This document shows, piece after piece, positions 41,622-50,477 of a stretch of DNA of 64,000 nt (its first letter is position 1; the number at the start of each line of letters is the position of its first letter). The notes below the pieces were generated by a model, which worked only from the letters and a program-made list of their open reading frames with translations, searched no databases and was not told the DNA's origin. The stretch comes from JBMOLL01 sp049325415 (GTDB taxonomy: Bacteria > Bacteroidota > Bacteroidia > Bacteroidales > GCA-2748055), in the NCBI GenBank assembly GCA_049325415.1, contig JBMOLL010000015.1:54096-118095 (forward strand), read 5' to 3'. The position numbers and the translations under genes were made by a program.

Positions 41622-42803
41622 ATGAACCTTATCCTCTTCGACGACCATGCATGGGATAATCTTCTCCCCCTCACCTTCACAAGGCCGGTTTCGGAAATCA
41701 GGATCGGAATACTGACTATCCGTGAAAAGTGGGAACACTACCTCAAAACCAAAGCATCCTTTTTAACCCGGGATTATCTGCAGGAGAAGTTTTCCCTCAT
41801 CGTCACCGACGATAACCTTCTGATAAACAGTGCACTTTTTCCCGAGCCCGGCTACGCCGGCTGTTTCACCGACCTGAAGATGGGTGAATCGATGACCCAT
41901 AACGGAAGGCTGGTAGCAGTAAGGATGGACGGAGAAGACCTTCTGCGTTTCAATGAGAGCGCCTGGATCGACAGAGGCAATCCCTGTCAGCACGAGCCCG
42001 TTTTTATCGACTATCCCTGGAACATCTTCAGAATGAACGGTCAGGCGATACAAAACGACTTTAAACTGCTGACAGAAGGCCGTGTTTCCGCTCCACTGAG
42101 TGCAACAGTGAGAACGCTGAACCCGGAAAATATTTTTGCAGAAGAGGGCTTCCAGGGAGAATTCATTACGCTGAATGCATCCGCTGGTCCTGTCTACCTG
42201 GGGGAAGGAAGTGAGATCATGGAAGGCAGTTCAGTCAGGGGTCCCTTTGCCCTGGGCCGCCACTCGGTACTTAAAATGGGGGCAAAAATCTACGGACCCA
42301 CCACCATTGGCCCGGAATGCAAGGTCGGTGGCGAAGTGAATAACAGCGTCATCTTCGGCTATTCGAACAAGGCCCACGACGGTTTTCTCGGAAACTCAGT
42401 AATCGGTGAATGGTGCAATTTCGGTGCGGATACCAACAATTCGAACCTGAAGAACAACTATGCAGAGGTCAAGGTCTGGAATTATCCTGCCGGCCGTTTC
42501 ATTAGCACCGGACTGCAGTTTTGCGGACTGATCATGGGTGACCATTCCAAAACCGGGATCAATACAATGTTCAATACGGGAACCGTCGTAGGGGTTTCGG
42601 CAAATATTTTCGGTTCCGGCTTCCCAAGGAATTTCATTCCTTCCTTCAGTTGGGGAGGCGCTTCAGGATTCACTGAGTACAAGACTGAAAAAGTCTTTGA
42701 AACGGCTGAAATCGTAATGGACCGGCGCGGATTCACTCTGGGGCCCGTGGAAAAGGCCATCCTGGAGCATATTTATGAAATTACACGGAAGTACAGGACT
42801 TAA
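41622..42803 (+). CDS. GlmU-like sugar nucleotidyltransferase with hexapeptide repeats
   Basis: A 393-residue protein (ATG at 41622, preceded by an in-frame GTG). The N-terminal NTP_transf_4 domain is short and divergent (NLILFDDHAWDNLLPLTFTR, RPVSEIRIGILTIREKW) and the C-terminal half is a left-handed beta helix (HSVLKMGAKIYGPTTIGPEC, then VIGEWCNFGADTNNSNL). It resembles GlmU and related bacterial proteins often labelled glucose-1-phosphate thymidylyltransferase, but the conserved GxGTRLxP loop is absent; sugar and nucleotide are undetermined. It converges with the TolC gene with a 3-base overlap. Confidence 0.78.
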   Translation: MNLILFDDHAWDNLLPLTFTRPVSEIRIGILTIREKWEHYLKTKASFLTRDYLQEKFSLIVTDDNLLINSALFPEPGYAGCFTDLKMGESMTHNGRLVAVRMDGEDLLRFNESAWIDRGNPCQHEPVFIDYPWNIFRMNGQAIQNDFKLLTEGRVSAPLSATVRTLNPENIFAEEGFQGEFITLNASAGPVYLGEGSEIMEGSSVRGPFALGRHSVLKMGAKIYGPTTIGPECKVGGEVNNSVIFGYSNKAHDGFLGNSVIGEWCNFGADTNNSNLKNNYAEVKVWNYPAGRFISTGLQFCGLIMGDHSKTGINTMFNTGTVVGVSANIFGSGFPRNFIPSFSWGGASGFTEYKTEKVFETAEIVMDRRGFTLGPVEKAILEHIYEITRKYRT

Positions 42804-44284
42804 TCCTCCATAAGGGCATCAAAATCCTCCGTCAGTTTGCTCTTATTCACCCAGTCGAAGAGTGTCAGCCCCCTGATATTATAATAATAGCTCCAGTAAT
42901 TCCGCAGCGCCTGTACATAGCCCCTGCGTGCCACATCTTTTTCTTCAAGGGCCACATTCAGATCGAGCACATCGATCTTGCCGATCAGGAAGCGCTGCTT
43001 GGTAACCTCATAACGAAAATCAGCAATGGTATCTGCCTTGGCTGCGATCCTGACCTGGTCGTCCTGGAGGTTAAAACGCATGACCTGCAGGAAAACATTC
43101 TCATCAAAATCAATCTGTGCCTGTTGCACATCGGTCCGGGCTATTTCCTGCGCCGATTGCGCCATCCGAAGACGTCCCCTGCCCTGTCCCCAATCCAGGA
43201 TCGGAACCTGTACACCAAATTGCAGTTGCTGCTGGTTCTGGGGATTGCTATAGGCGGTCCTCAGGCTGTCGGAATACTGACTCAGACCAAAGGAGGCATA
43301 GAGATTGGCCTGTAGCCCTTTTTCGGACCGGGCCTGGGCAACGCTGCGTTCGGCCTGGATCAGCTGAAGTTCCATGGCCTGTATCTCGGGATTGTTTTCC
43401 TTGGCAGCAAGGAGGGTGGTAGAAAAGTCCAATGTAAGGTCCGGAATGTTATGAGGTAAAAGCAGTTCTATGCTGACCTTCTCATTGAATCCCAGGTAGG
43501 AACGGAGACGGGACTTCCCCAGTTCGAGATTAATAGTGGCCTCATTCAGAGCCGTTCCTGAATTCAGAAAACTGAGTTCCATCTGCAGCAGTTCATTTTC
43601 TGCAATGGTGCCCAGTTGATAGCGTCCCTTTGCGATCTGGAAAAGTGTGTCGGTATTGGCATAGTTCTTTTTAGCAATTTCCAGGTTGATCTGTGCCAGT
43701 ATCAGGTCAAAGAAATATCCCACAGCCCGCTGATGAACCTGTTCAATTGCATTGATATAGGTTTTTTTCGCCTCCTCATATTTCAGGGGCTCAATCTTTT
43801 TATCCCATTTCAGTGAATTATAGCCATTTATAGGCTGGCTAAATCCAATGGAGACCGGGTACGCCAGGTAGGAGTCGGTGGGATCCTGGGCAAAATTATC
43901 CAGCCGCTGTAACTGGGAAGAAACAAAAATGCGGCCGCCGGTTAAGGCAATGTTCTGATTGAGCTCGAGGTCGGCTGAGGTAGCCATATTGAAAGCACTG
44001 ACAAACTCAACGGTTCCGTCATCCTGCGTATTACTTTCCATGGTTCTTTTAAACGACGGCAGGGTGGCATTCATGGTCAGGCTCGGCAGGAGCCGGGCCT
44101 GGTAGGTCCGGTATTCCCAGTAACTGCTTAAAAAGGTGTGTCGGGCGAGCAGGGCCTGCAGCGACTGGTCTTCGGCAAGCTGAAGAACCTCATCCAGACT
44201 GAGTTTCTTGAAGATAACTTCATTCTGGGCATGTGCAGGTAAGAAAAAAAACAGGAACAGGAAGGCAAATATTCTGTGTTTCAT
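42800..44284 (-). CDS. TolC-family outer membrane efflux protein
   Basis: A 494-residue outer membrane channel protein. It has a signal peptide (FAFLFLFFFLPAHAQ) and two OEP repeats with the typical coiled-coil helices (VLQLAEDQSLQALLARHTFL at the start; AKENNPEIQAMELQLIQAER for the second). It completes a tripartite exporter with the permease (3 bases upstream) and the adaptor. Export substrate unknown. Confidence 0.9.
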   Translation of the reverse strand: MKHRIFAFLFLFFFLPAHAQNEVIFKKLSLDEVLQLAEDQSLQALLARHTFLSSYWEYRTYQARLLPSLTMNATLPSFKRTMESNTQDDGTVEFVSAFNMATSADLELNQNIALTGGRIFVSSQLQRLDNFAQDPTDSYLAYPVSIGFSQPINGYNSLKWDKKIEPLKYEEAKKTYINAIEQVHQRAVGYFFDLILAQINLEIAKKNYANTDTLFQIAKGRYQLGTIAENELLQMELSFLNSGTALNEATINLELGKSRLRSYLGFNEKVSIELLLPHNIPDLTLDFSTTLLAAKENNPEIQAMELQLIQAERSVAQARSEKGLQANLYASFGLSQYSDSLRTAYSNPQNQQQLQFGVQVPILDWGQGRGRLRMAQSAQEIARTDVQQAQIDFDENVFLQVMRFNLQDDQVRIAAKADTIADFRYEVTKQRFLIGKIDVLDLNVALEEKDVARRGYVQALRNYWSYYYNIRGLTLFDWVNKSKLTEDFDALMED

Positions 44285-44287
44285 GGT

Positions 44288-45634
44288 CTATTCATATCTT
44301 AAAGATTCGATCGGATCTTTTTCTGATGCTCTTTTGGCAGGAGAATATCCGAAGATGATCCCGACCGTGGCCGAGACGAAAAATGCAATGATCACGCTCC
44401 AGGCTGAAACGATGGTCAGGATGCCCGCAAAATGGGTGATCAGGGCGGAGGCGACAATGCCGAGGATCACCCCTATGATCCCGCCGCTGACGCTGATAAG
44501 AACGGCTTCGGCAAGGAACTGAACGACGATATCCATTTTTCTGGCACCGATGGCCAGACGGGTCCCAATCTCCTTGATCCTTTCCATTACCGAGGCAAAC
44601 ATGATGTTCATGATCCCGATCCCGCCAACCAGCAGCGAGATGCTGGCGATGGCCCCGAGCACGATATTGAAAATATCCTTCGTACGTTGTTCCTGTTTCA
44701 GCAGGAGTTCGGGAACGGTGATCTCAAAGTCCTTCACGTCCTGATGGCGGCGCTGGATCAGCCGGCTCAGCACCTCTGTGGAAGGGGTCAGTTCGGATGA
44801 TTCCTTCACCTGGACAATGATCCGGTCGAGCTGGTGGTAATTGCTTGATGTATTCTGGCTCGAGCTCACGCTGATGGCAAAATCATGACCGATGATCTCC
44901 TGTGTAGTCGTTAACCTTGTAGCCACCAGGGCCCTGTTCTGATAGCGAAGGAGCATGGTCTTGACCGGGATATAAATATTATCGTTCATCACGTTCACAC
45001 CCAGGTTCTCGAAGCCTGTAAGGGTGACCTCTGTTTTCTCCAGAACACCGACAACCTGCAGCCAGACCTTGTCGAATTTGATATACTGTCCGATCGGATC
45101 CTGCTTGCTGAAGAAAGTGTTGCGGATATTCGACCCGATGACGCAAACGGTGATCCCATTCTCTTCCTGGAAATCGTTGAAATAGGTTCCCTCTTCCAAC
45201 TTGAGATTGAAAATATCAAAATAGGCATTTGAAACTCCCAGCAACTTGGCCGTTTCCCTTCTTCCATTCTGGATTACATAGGAATTCAGGGCCACTTCGG
45301 GACTGATCCGGTTAACGGTCGGGAGGACTTCCCTGATCGCTTCCATATCTTTCAGGGTAAGCCCGGGAGAGAATTTTCCCTTGTCCTTGTCTTCTCCGTT
45401 CGTGCTGCTCTCGTCATCCGATGAGGGCTGAACAATGGGTGTGATTACAATGTTGTTCACACCCACCATTTTAATCTGTTCCAGGATCTCCTGCTGTGCC
45501 CCTTTGCCGATCGCCAGCATGGTGATCACCGCCGCCACCCCGAAAATAATCCCCAGCGCCGTAAGGATGCTCCTGAGCTGGTTGGCCAGGATCGATTCAA
45601 CCGCAATAACGATGTCGTGAATATACCTGTCCAT
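44288..45634 (-). CDS. MacB-like ABC transporter permease (no ATPase domain)
   Basis: A 448-residue permease of the MacB/FtsX type: N-terminal helix (LTALGIIFGVAAVITMLAIG), the large periplasmic MacB_PCD domain (about 45-300), and three C-terminal helices (ASISLLVGGIGIMNIMFASV, then FLAEAVLISVSGGIIGVI). The N-terminal ATPase domain of E. coli MacB is absent and no separate ATP-binding gene lies in this operon, so the ATPase must be supplied from elsewhere. It is 3 bases after the adaptor and 3 bases before TolC. Confidence 0.9.
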   Translation of the reverse strand: MDRYIHDIVIAVESILANQLRSILTALGIIFGVAAVITMLAIGKGAQQEILEQIKMVGVNNIVITPIVQPSSDDESSTNGEDKDKGKFSPGLTLKDMEAIREVLPTVNRISPEVALNSYVIQNGRRETAKLLGVSNAYFDIFNLKLEEGTYFNDFQEENGITVCVIGSNIRNTFFSKQDPIGQYIKFDKVWLQVVGVLEKTEVTLTGFENLGVNVMNDNIYIPVKTMLLRYQNRALVATRLTTTQEIIGHDFAISVSSSQNTSSNYHQLDRIIVQVKESSELTPSTEVLSRLIQRRHQDVKDFEITVPELLLKQEQRTKDIFNIVLGAIASISLLVGGIGIMNIMFASVMERIKEIGTRLAIGARKMDIVVQFLAEAVLISVSGGIIGVILGIVASALITHFAGILTIVSAWSVIIAFFVSATVGIIFGYSPAKRASEKDPIESLRYE

Positions 45635-45637
45635 GAT

Positions 45638-47029
45638 CTAATTCGCTTGTGATCTGCGTGCAGGGCGTTGCATTCCTTCCGGACGGGCTCCGGCAGGCCT
45701 GTCGAACTGCCTCCGCGGCGGTTCCTTCTGCATCTCTTCCTTCTGCTTCTCCTTCTCCAGTTTCTTTTGCCGGATCACTTCCATCAGTTCCAGACCGGTG
45801 AATTTGAAATTCTCACCATCTTCAGGAAGGGAAAGATAAAGTTTATCCCCCGGCTTTAAGCCCATTTCTACTATGATCGCGTTTTCGTTGGATTCACCCA
45901 GCACGACCACCTGCCGGTAACCGGAGCGGGTATATACATAGGTCAGACTGTCGTTGGTCCGGACAGCTTCAAGCGGGATATATACCACATCGTCGTATAC
46001 CCTTGTCACAATCCTGTTGCTCGTTGTCATGGATGGCCTCAGGATCGAATCCTGCTCGTTCACCCTGATCCTTACTTCAAAAACCTTGGCATCGGTATTG
46101 GGAAGCTGTTCGCCGATGTTGGCCACATCATAAACAATCCCGCTGTATTTCCTTTCCGGGAAGGCGTCAACACCGACATCCACTTTCTGACCGGATTTAA
46201 TTTTACTGATATCGATTTCGTTAACGTAGGTCCTGGAGATCATGGTCGACAGATCGGGCAGGGTCGCTACTGTGAGGTCCCAGGTATTGATCTCGGTTCC
46301 CGCAGTACGTTTCTGCCCGTTCCATTCCCGCTGGTAAATCACCATCCCGGGCGCCGGAGCATGGATATCAAACTGCTTCAGCACATCTTCCATTTCTACC
46401 CGTTTTCTCTGCGATTTAGCCAGGTTGATTGCTGCTTCGCGCATATCTGCTTCCGACTGCTGAACCTTCAGGGTATAATTTGTTTTAGCCTGATCGTAAG
46501 CCCTTCTGGATTTTTCCAGATTTATTTCCGCCTGACGAATGGTGGCCGGCGGTTCGTATTTCGACTGCTCAAGGGTGATCGATGCTTCCTCCATATTAAA
46601 TTTAAGGTTGATCAGTTCGTCCCTGAGTTGCCGTAACGACATGGTGGTATCCAGCTTGGTTCTCAGCAGTGCGGATTCGTTTTTCTCCAGTTCATCAAGA
46701 ATATCTTTCAGACTGTTATCGGCTTCCGACCGGTCGAGGGTGGCTACCCAGTCGCCCGAGTCCACCACCGTTCCTTCGGGGATCAGGCTCTGGATCTTGA
46801 TGCTGCGAATCCGAAGATTGTTACTTCTGAGCTGCATGGGCGCACGAATCTCGGTTTGATTCAGGGCTTGCAACTCACCGGTCACCATTACAGCCACCTC
46901 AAAACGGCCCTGTGTTGCCTCGGTTTCAAGAATCACTGTCTTTTCCTTACCTGAAAAAATGGAATAAATAATGATAATAGCAAGTATAACTGCTGCAATA
47001 ATGATGGTAATTAAGGTTTTTCGCTTCAT
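45638..47029 (-). CDS. HlyD/MacA-type periplasmic adaptor
   Basis: A 463-residue membrane-fusion protein that joins the permease and TolC. It has an N-terminal helix (LITIIIAAVILAIIIIYSIF), a short lipoyl half, a long coiled coil (about 100-215), the second lipoyl half (QFDIHAPAPGMVIYQREWNG), and a beta-barrel/membrane-proximal domain (VDVGVDAFPERKYSGIV). The C-terminal tail (about 430-463) is proline-, arginine- and glutamine-rich and looks disordered. First gene of the exporter operon, 51 bases after glmM. Confidence 0.9.
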   Translation of the reverse strand: MKRKTLITIIIAAVILAIIIIYSIFSGKEKTVILETEATQGRFEVAVMVTGELQALNQTEIRAPMQLRSNNLRIRSIKIQSLIPEGTVVDSGDWVATLDRSEADNSLKDILDELEKNESALLRTKLDTTMSLRQLRDELINLKFNMEEASITLEQSKYEPPATIRQAEINLEKSRRAYDQAKTNYTLKVQQSEADMREAAINLAKSQRKRVEMEDVLKQFDIHAPAPGMVIYQREWNGQKRTAGTEINTWDLTVATLPDLSTMISRTYVNEIDISKIKSGQKVDVGVDAFPERKYSGIVYDVANIGEQLPNTDAKVFEVRIRVNEQDSILRPSMTTSNRIVTRVYDDVVYIPLEAVRTNDSLTYVYTRSGYRQVVVLGESNENAIIVEMGLKPGDKLYLSLPEDGENFKFTGLELMEVIRQKKLEKEKQKEEMQKEPPRRQFDRPAGARPEGMQRPARRSQAN

Positions 47030-47080
47030 TGCGTAAGGGTTGTTTTCGAATAATATTGGATGATTAAAACCTAAAAAGGT

Positions 47081-48460
47081 TTAATTCTTTAAACGCTTTT
47101 TTATTTCAGCGGCTATCGCCTCAGCCGCTGCGAAGTCTTTTCCTTCCGCGTAAATACGGATAATGGGTTCGGTATTTGATCTCCGGAGGTGAAACCAGCC
47201 TTCAGGCAGATCCACCTTCAGTCCGTCCTCCTCATTGACAGGGTAGTCTTTATAGAACTCCTTTACCCGGGCAATCAGCGCAGCGATATCGTCTGTTGCC
47301 GTGAGCTCAATCTTGTTCTTCGAAATCACATAGGAAGGGTATGTCTTTCGAAGTTCGGAGCAGGATTTGCCGCTCTTTGCCAGATGACTGAGGAAGAGGG
47401 CTATGCCAACAAGTGCATCGCGTCCGTAATGCAGATCGGGGTAAATGACGCCGCCGTTCCCTTCTCCCCCGATAACCGCACCTACCGCCTTCATTCGCGC
47501 GGTAACGTTGACTTCTCCCACAGCCGAGGCAAAATACTCTTTACCGTATTGCCGGGTCACATCACTGAGGGCGCGTGAGGAAGAAAGATTGGATACCGTG
47601 TTACCGGGTGTGCGGGCCAGCACGTAATCTGCCACCGCCACAAGGGTATATTCCTCGTTAAAGAAGGATCCGTCTTCAGAAATAATGGCCAGGCGATCGA
47701 CATCGGGATCGACCACAAAACCGGCGTCGGCTTTTTCCTTCACCACAAGATCCGCTATTTCCTTCAGGTGCTCGGGCAGAGGTTCGGGATTATGCGGGAA
47801 GATACCGGTAGGATCGCAATAAAGCGGGATCACCGTTTCAACGCCCAGGGCTTCAAGCAAGGCAGGTATTGCCAGACCACCTACCGAGTTGACGGCATCA
47901 ATGGCAATCCTGAAACGGGCTTTACGGATGGCTTCCGTATCTACCAGCGGAAGTTCAAGAATCTTGCGGATATGGTAAGCGGTGAGTCCTTCCACCTGAA
48001 CGGTTTTGCCTGTCTTCAGCACATCGGCATACCTGAACCTGCCGGCTTCCGCCAGACGGATGATTTCTTCCCCGTCGGATGCAGAAAGAAATTCACCTTT
48101 TTCATTCAGCAATTTGAGCGCATTCCACTGAAGGGGATTATGGCTGGCTGTGAGGATGATCCCTCCGTCAGCATTCAGCCAGGTAACGGCCAGCTCAACG
48201 GCAGGTGTGGTGGCCAGTCCGGCCAGACTGACATTGATCCCCATCGCCATAAGGGTTCCTGTCACCAGTTGTTCCACCATCTCTCCCGAGATCCTGGCGT
48301 CCCGTCCGACAACGACCCTTGGATTTTCCTTCCCCGAATTATTTCGCACCCAGGTGGCATAGGCTGAAGTATACAATACCGTATCGACCGGTGTCAGGCC
48401 TTCGCCCGGCATGCCTCCGATGGTACCACGAATCCCCGAAATTGATCTGATTAAGCTCAT
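47081..48460 (-). CDS. glmM: Phosphoglucosamine mutase
   Basis: Interconverts glucosamine-6-phosphate and glucosamine-1-phosphate for cell wall precursor synthesis. It has 459 residues. The phosphoserine is Ser106 in GIILTASHNPLQWNALK; the metal loop is DAGFVVDPDVDRLAII; the sugar loop is GGEGNGGVIYPDLHYGRDAL; the phosphate loop is HLRRSNTEPIIRIYAEG. The start LIRSISGIRGTIGG is family-typical. A -7 element lies 41 bases upstream, interleaved with the promoter of the divergent pseudouridine synthase. Confidence 0.93.
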   Translation of the reverse strand: MSLIRSISGIRGTIGGMPGEGLTPVDTVLYTSAYATWVRNNSGKENPRVVVGRDARISGEMVEQLVTGTLMAMGINVSLAGLATTPAVELAVTWLNADGGIILTASHNPLQWNALKLLNEKGEFLSASDGEEIIRLAEAGRFRYADVLKTGKTVQVEGLTAYHIRKILELPLVDTEAIRKARFRIAIDAVNSVGGLAIPALLEALGVETVIPLYCDPTGIFPHNPEPLPEHLKEIADLVVKEKADAGFVVDPDVDRLAIISEDGSFFNEEYTLVAVADYVLARTPGNTVSNLSSSRALSDVTRQYGKEYFASAVGEVNVTARMKAVGAVIGGEGNGGVIYPDLHYGRDALVGIALFLSHLAKSGKSCSELRKTYPSYVISKNKIELTATDDIAALIARVKEFYKDYPVNEEDGLKVDLPEGWFHLRRSNTEPIIRIYAEGKDFAAAEAIAAEIKKRLKN

Positions 48461-48501
48461 TATGAAAATTTGTAACTTTACGGTGTTTTATCAATGGAAC
48501 C

Positions 48502-48509
48502 CAAAGTTA
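48502..48509 (-). promoter_or_regulatory. -7 element for glmM
   Basis: Minus-strand TAACTTTG, exact TAnnTTTG, 41 bases before the glmM start. Confidence 0.55.
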
Positions 48510-48543
48510 GAAATAATATCCCATTTGATCCGGGTAATTATGC

Positions 48544-48551
48544 TATCTTTG
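48544..48551 (+). promoter_or_regulatory. -7 element for the pseudouridine synthase-era-der operon
   Basis: TATCTTTG, exact TAnnTTTG, 82 bases before the ATG. Only about 34 bases separate it from the divergent glmM -7 element, so the two promoters compete for the same stretch of DNA. Confidence 0.6.
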
Positions 48552-48633
48552 CAGGCCTTTGAAAACGGAAAGTACAGAAAAATGAGAGGCTTTACCGCCC
48601 TCTTTTTAAAAAAGGTGAAATTCACGCTATAAA

Positions 48634-49587
48634 ATGACAGAAAAATCATATTCCCGGGACAAAAACAGCGGAAAAACCGGCAGGCCGCGCTCACCGGAAA
48701 AAAGCCGCGGCAATGGTCAGCCGCCTTCAGGCAAGCGCACGGAGCGATCCGGAGAAAAGCGAACCTTTTCAAAGCCTGACGGAAAAGCTCCCTATCGAAG
48801 AAAACCGGCCGGGAAAGAAAGCTCAGCTGGCGAAAAAAAAGAGAACAGCCGGCCGGCCGCACAGGGCAAGGCTGATGTACGGCTGAATAAGCTGATTGCC
48901 AATACCGGGATCTGTTCGCGCAGGGAGGCCGATGAACTGATTGCCGCCGGTCTGATCTCCGTCAATGGGAAGGTAATAACGGAAATGGGCTTCAAGGTAA
49001 ATCCTTCCGATGAGGTTCGCTACAACGGAGAGCGGCTGCAAAGTGAAAAAAAGGTCTATCTTCTTCTGAACAAGCCTAAGGATTTTGTGACCTCGGTGGA
49101 TGATCCCCATGCAAGCAGAACCGTGATGGACCTGGTAAAGAATGCCTGCAAGGAACGGATTTATCCCGTGGGGCGGCTCGACCGGAACACCACCGGTGTA
49201 CTGCTGTTCACCAACGATGGCGAGCTGACCAAACAACTCACCCATCCCAGCTACAATAAGAAAAAGATCTATCATGTATTGCTGGATAAGCCGATTACAA
49301 AGAACGAGATGGTGAAGATCACCGATGGGATAATGCTGGAAGACGGACTGATCCAGGCCGACGCCGTTGCCTATGCCTCAAAGGAGAATAAGCGGGAAGT
49401 GGGGATTGAGCTGCATTCGGGAAAGAACCGTGTGGTGAGGAGGATCTTTGAAACCCTTGGCTTCAAGGTACAGAAACTGGACCGCGTCTATTTCGCCGGA
49501 TTGACGAAAAAGGACCTGCCTCGCGGCCGCTGGCGCTTCCTGACCGAGCAGGAGATCAAGATGTTGAAAATGAAAACCTACGAATAA
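48634..49587 (+). CDS. rRNA pseudouridine synthase (RluB/RsuA family)
   Basis: Modifies uridine in ribosomal RNA, 317 residues. The first 80 residues are a Lys/Arg/Ser/Gly/Pro-rich disordered extension, typical of Bacteroidota members. An S4 RNA-binding domain follows (VRLNKLIANTGICSRREADE) and then the synthase core with the catalytic Asp in YPVGRLDRNTTGVLLFTNDG. Later blocks are KIYHVLLDKPITKNEM and HSGKNRVVRRIFETLGF. RluB or RluF-like specificity is not distinguishable. The era gene starts 1 base after the stop. Confidence 0.92.
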   Translation: MTEKSYSRDKNSGKTGRPRSPEKSRGNGQPPSGKRTERSGEKRTFSKPDGKAPYRRKPAGKESSAGEKKENSRPAAQGKADVRLNKLIANTGICSRREADELIAAGLISVNGKVITEMGFKVNPSDEVRYNGERLQSEKKVYLLLNKPKDFVTSVDDPHASRTVMDLVKNACKERIYPVGRLDRNTTGVLLFTNDGELTKQLTHPSYNKKKIYHVLLDKPITKNEMVKITDGIMLEDGLIQADAVAYASKENKREVGIELHSGKNRVVRRIFETLGFKVQKLDRVYFAGLTKKDLPRGRWRFLTEQEIKMLKMKTYE

Positions 49588-49588
49588 G

Positions 49589-50467
49589 ATGGCTCACAAA
49601 TCCGGATTTGTCAATATTATCGGGAAGCCGAATGTCGGGAAATCGACCCTGATGAATGCCATGGTGGGCGAAAAACTGGCCATTGTGACCTCGAAGGCTC
49701 AGACCACGCGTCACAGGATCAACGGAATCGTGAACACGGAAGATTACCAGATCGTGTTTTCTGACACCCCGGGTATCCTTGTACCTGCATACAAGCTCCA
49801 GGAAACCATGTACAAGGCAGCCCAGTCGGCCCTGAAGGATGCCGATGTGATCATATATATGACGGAAGCGGGAGAAAGTCCGGACCCGGCAAATGACTTC
49901 CTGGTTAAACTGTCGAAAATGAAGATCCCGGTTCTCCTGGTGATCAACAAGATAGACCTGAGCAACCCCGAGAAACTCGATGGTCTGACGGAAATCTGGG
50001 GCCAGGTCCTTCCTAAAGCCGAGATCATTCCCGTCAGTGCTCTGGAAAAGTTCAATATTCAATATCTTTTCAGGAGGATCACAGAACTGCTTCCCGAAGC
50101 TCCGCCCTATTTTCCCAAGGATGCACTGACCGACAAATCGGAACGTTTCTTCACAGGAGAGATTATCAGGGAGAAAATCCTTTTGAATTACAAAAAGGAG
50201 ATCCCCTATTCCGTGGAGATCGAGATTGAATCGTTTAAAGAGGAGGAAGCCATCATCCGGATCAGGGCCCTGATCTATGTCGAAAAAGAGAGTCAGAAAG
50301 GAATAATTATCGGGCACCAGGGATCAGCACTGAAGAAGGTCGGGCAGGAATCGCGCCTGGAAATGGAGCAGTTCTTTAATAAAAAAGTGTACCTTGAGCT
50401 TAATGTGAAGGTAAAGAAAGACTGGAGGAATAATGAGCTCCAGCTGAAGAAATTCGGTTACAGGTAA
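49589..50467 (+). CDS. era: GTPase Era
   Basis: Ribosome-associated GTPase needed for 16S rRNA maturation and small-subunit assembly. It has 292 residues. G1 is IIGKPNVGKSTLMNAMVG, G3 is SDTPGILVP, G4 is VINKIDLS, and the C-terminal KH domain has GIIIGHQGSALKKVGQESR. It is in the operon pseudouridine synthase-era-der, all acting on ribosome assembly. Confidence 0.97.
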   Translation: MAHKSGFVNIIGKPNVGKSTLMNAMVGEKLAIVTSKAQTTRHRINGIVNTEDYQIVFSDTPGILVPAYKLQETMYKAAQSALKDADVIIYMTEAGESPDPANDFLVKLSKMKIPVLLVINKIDLSNPEKLDGLTEIWGQVLPKAEIIPVSALEKFNIQYLFRRITELLPEAPPYFPKDALTDKSERFFTGEIIREKILLNYKKEIPYSVEIEIESFKEEEAIIRIRALIYVEKESQKGIIIGHQGSALKKVGQESRLEMEQFFNKKVYLELNVKVKKDWRNNELQLKKFGYR

Positions 50468-50477
50468 AAAGCGGAAT

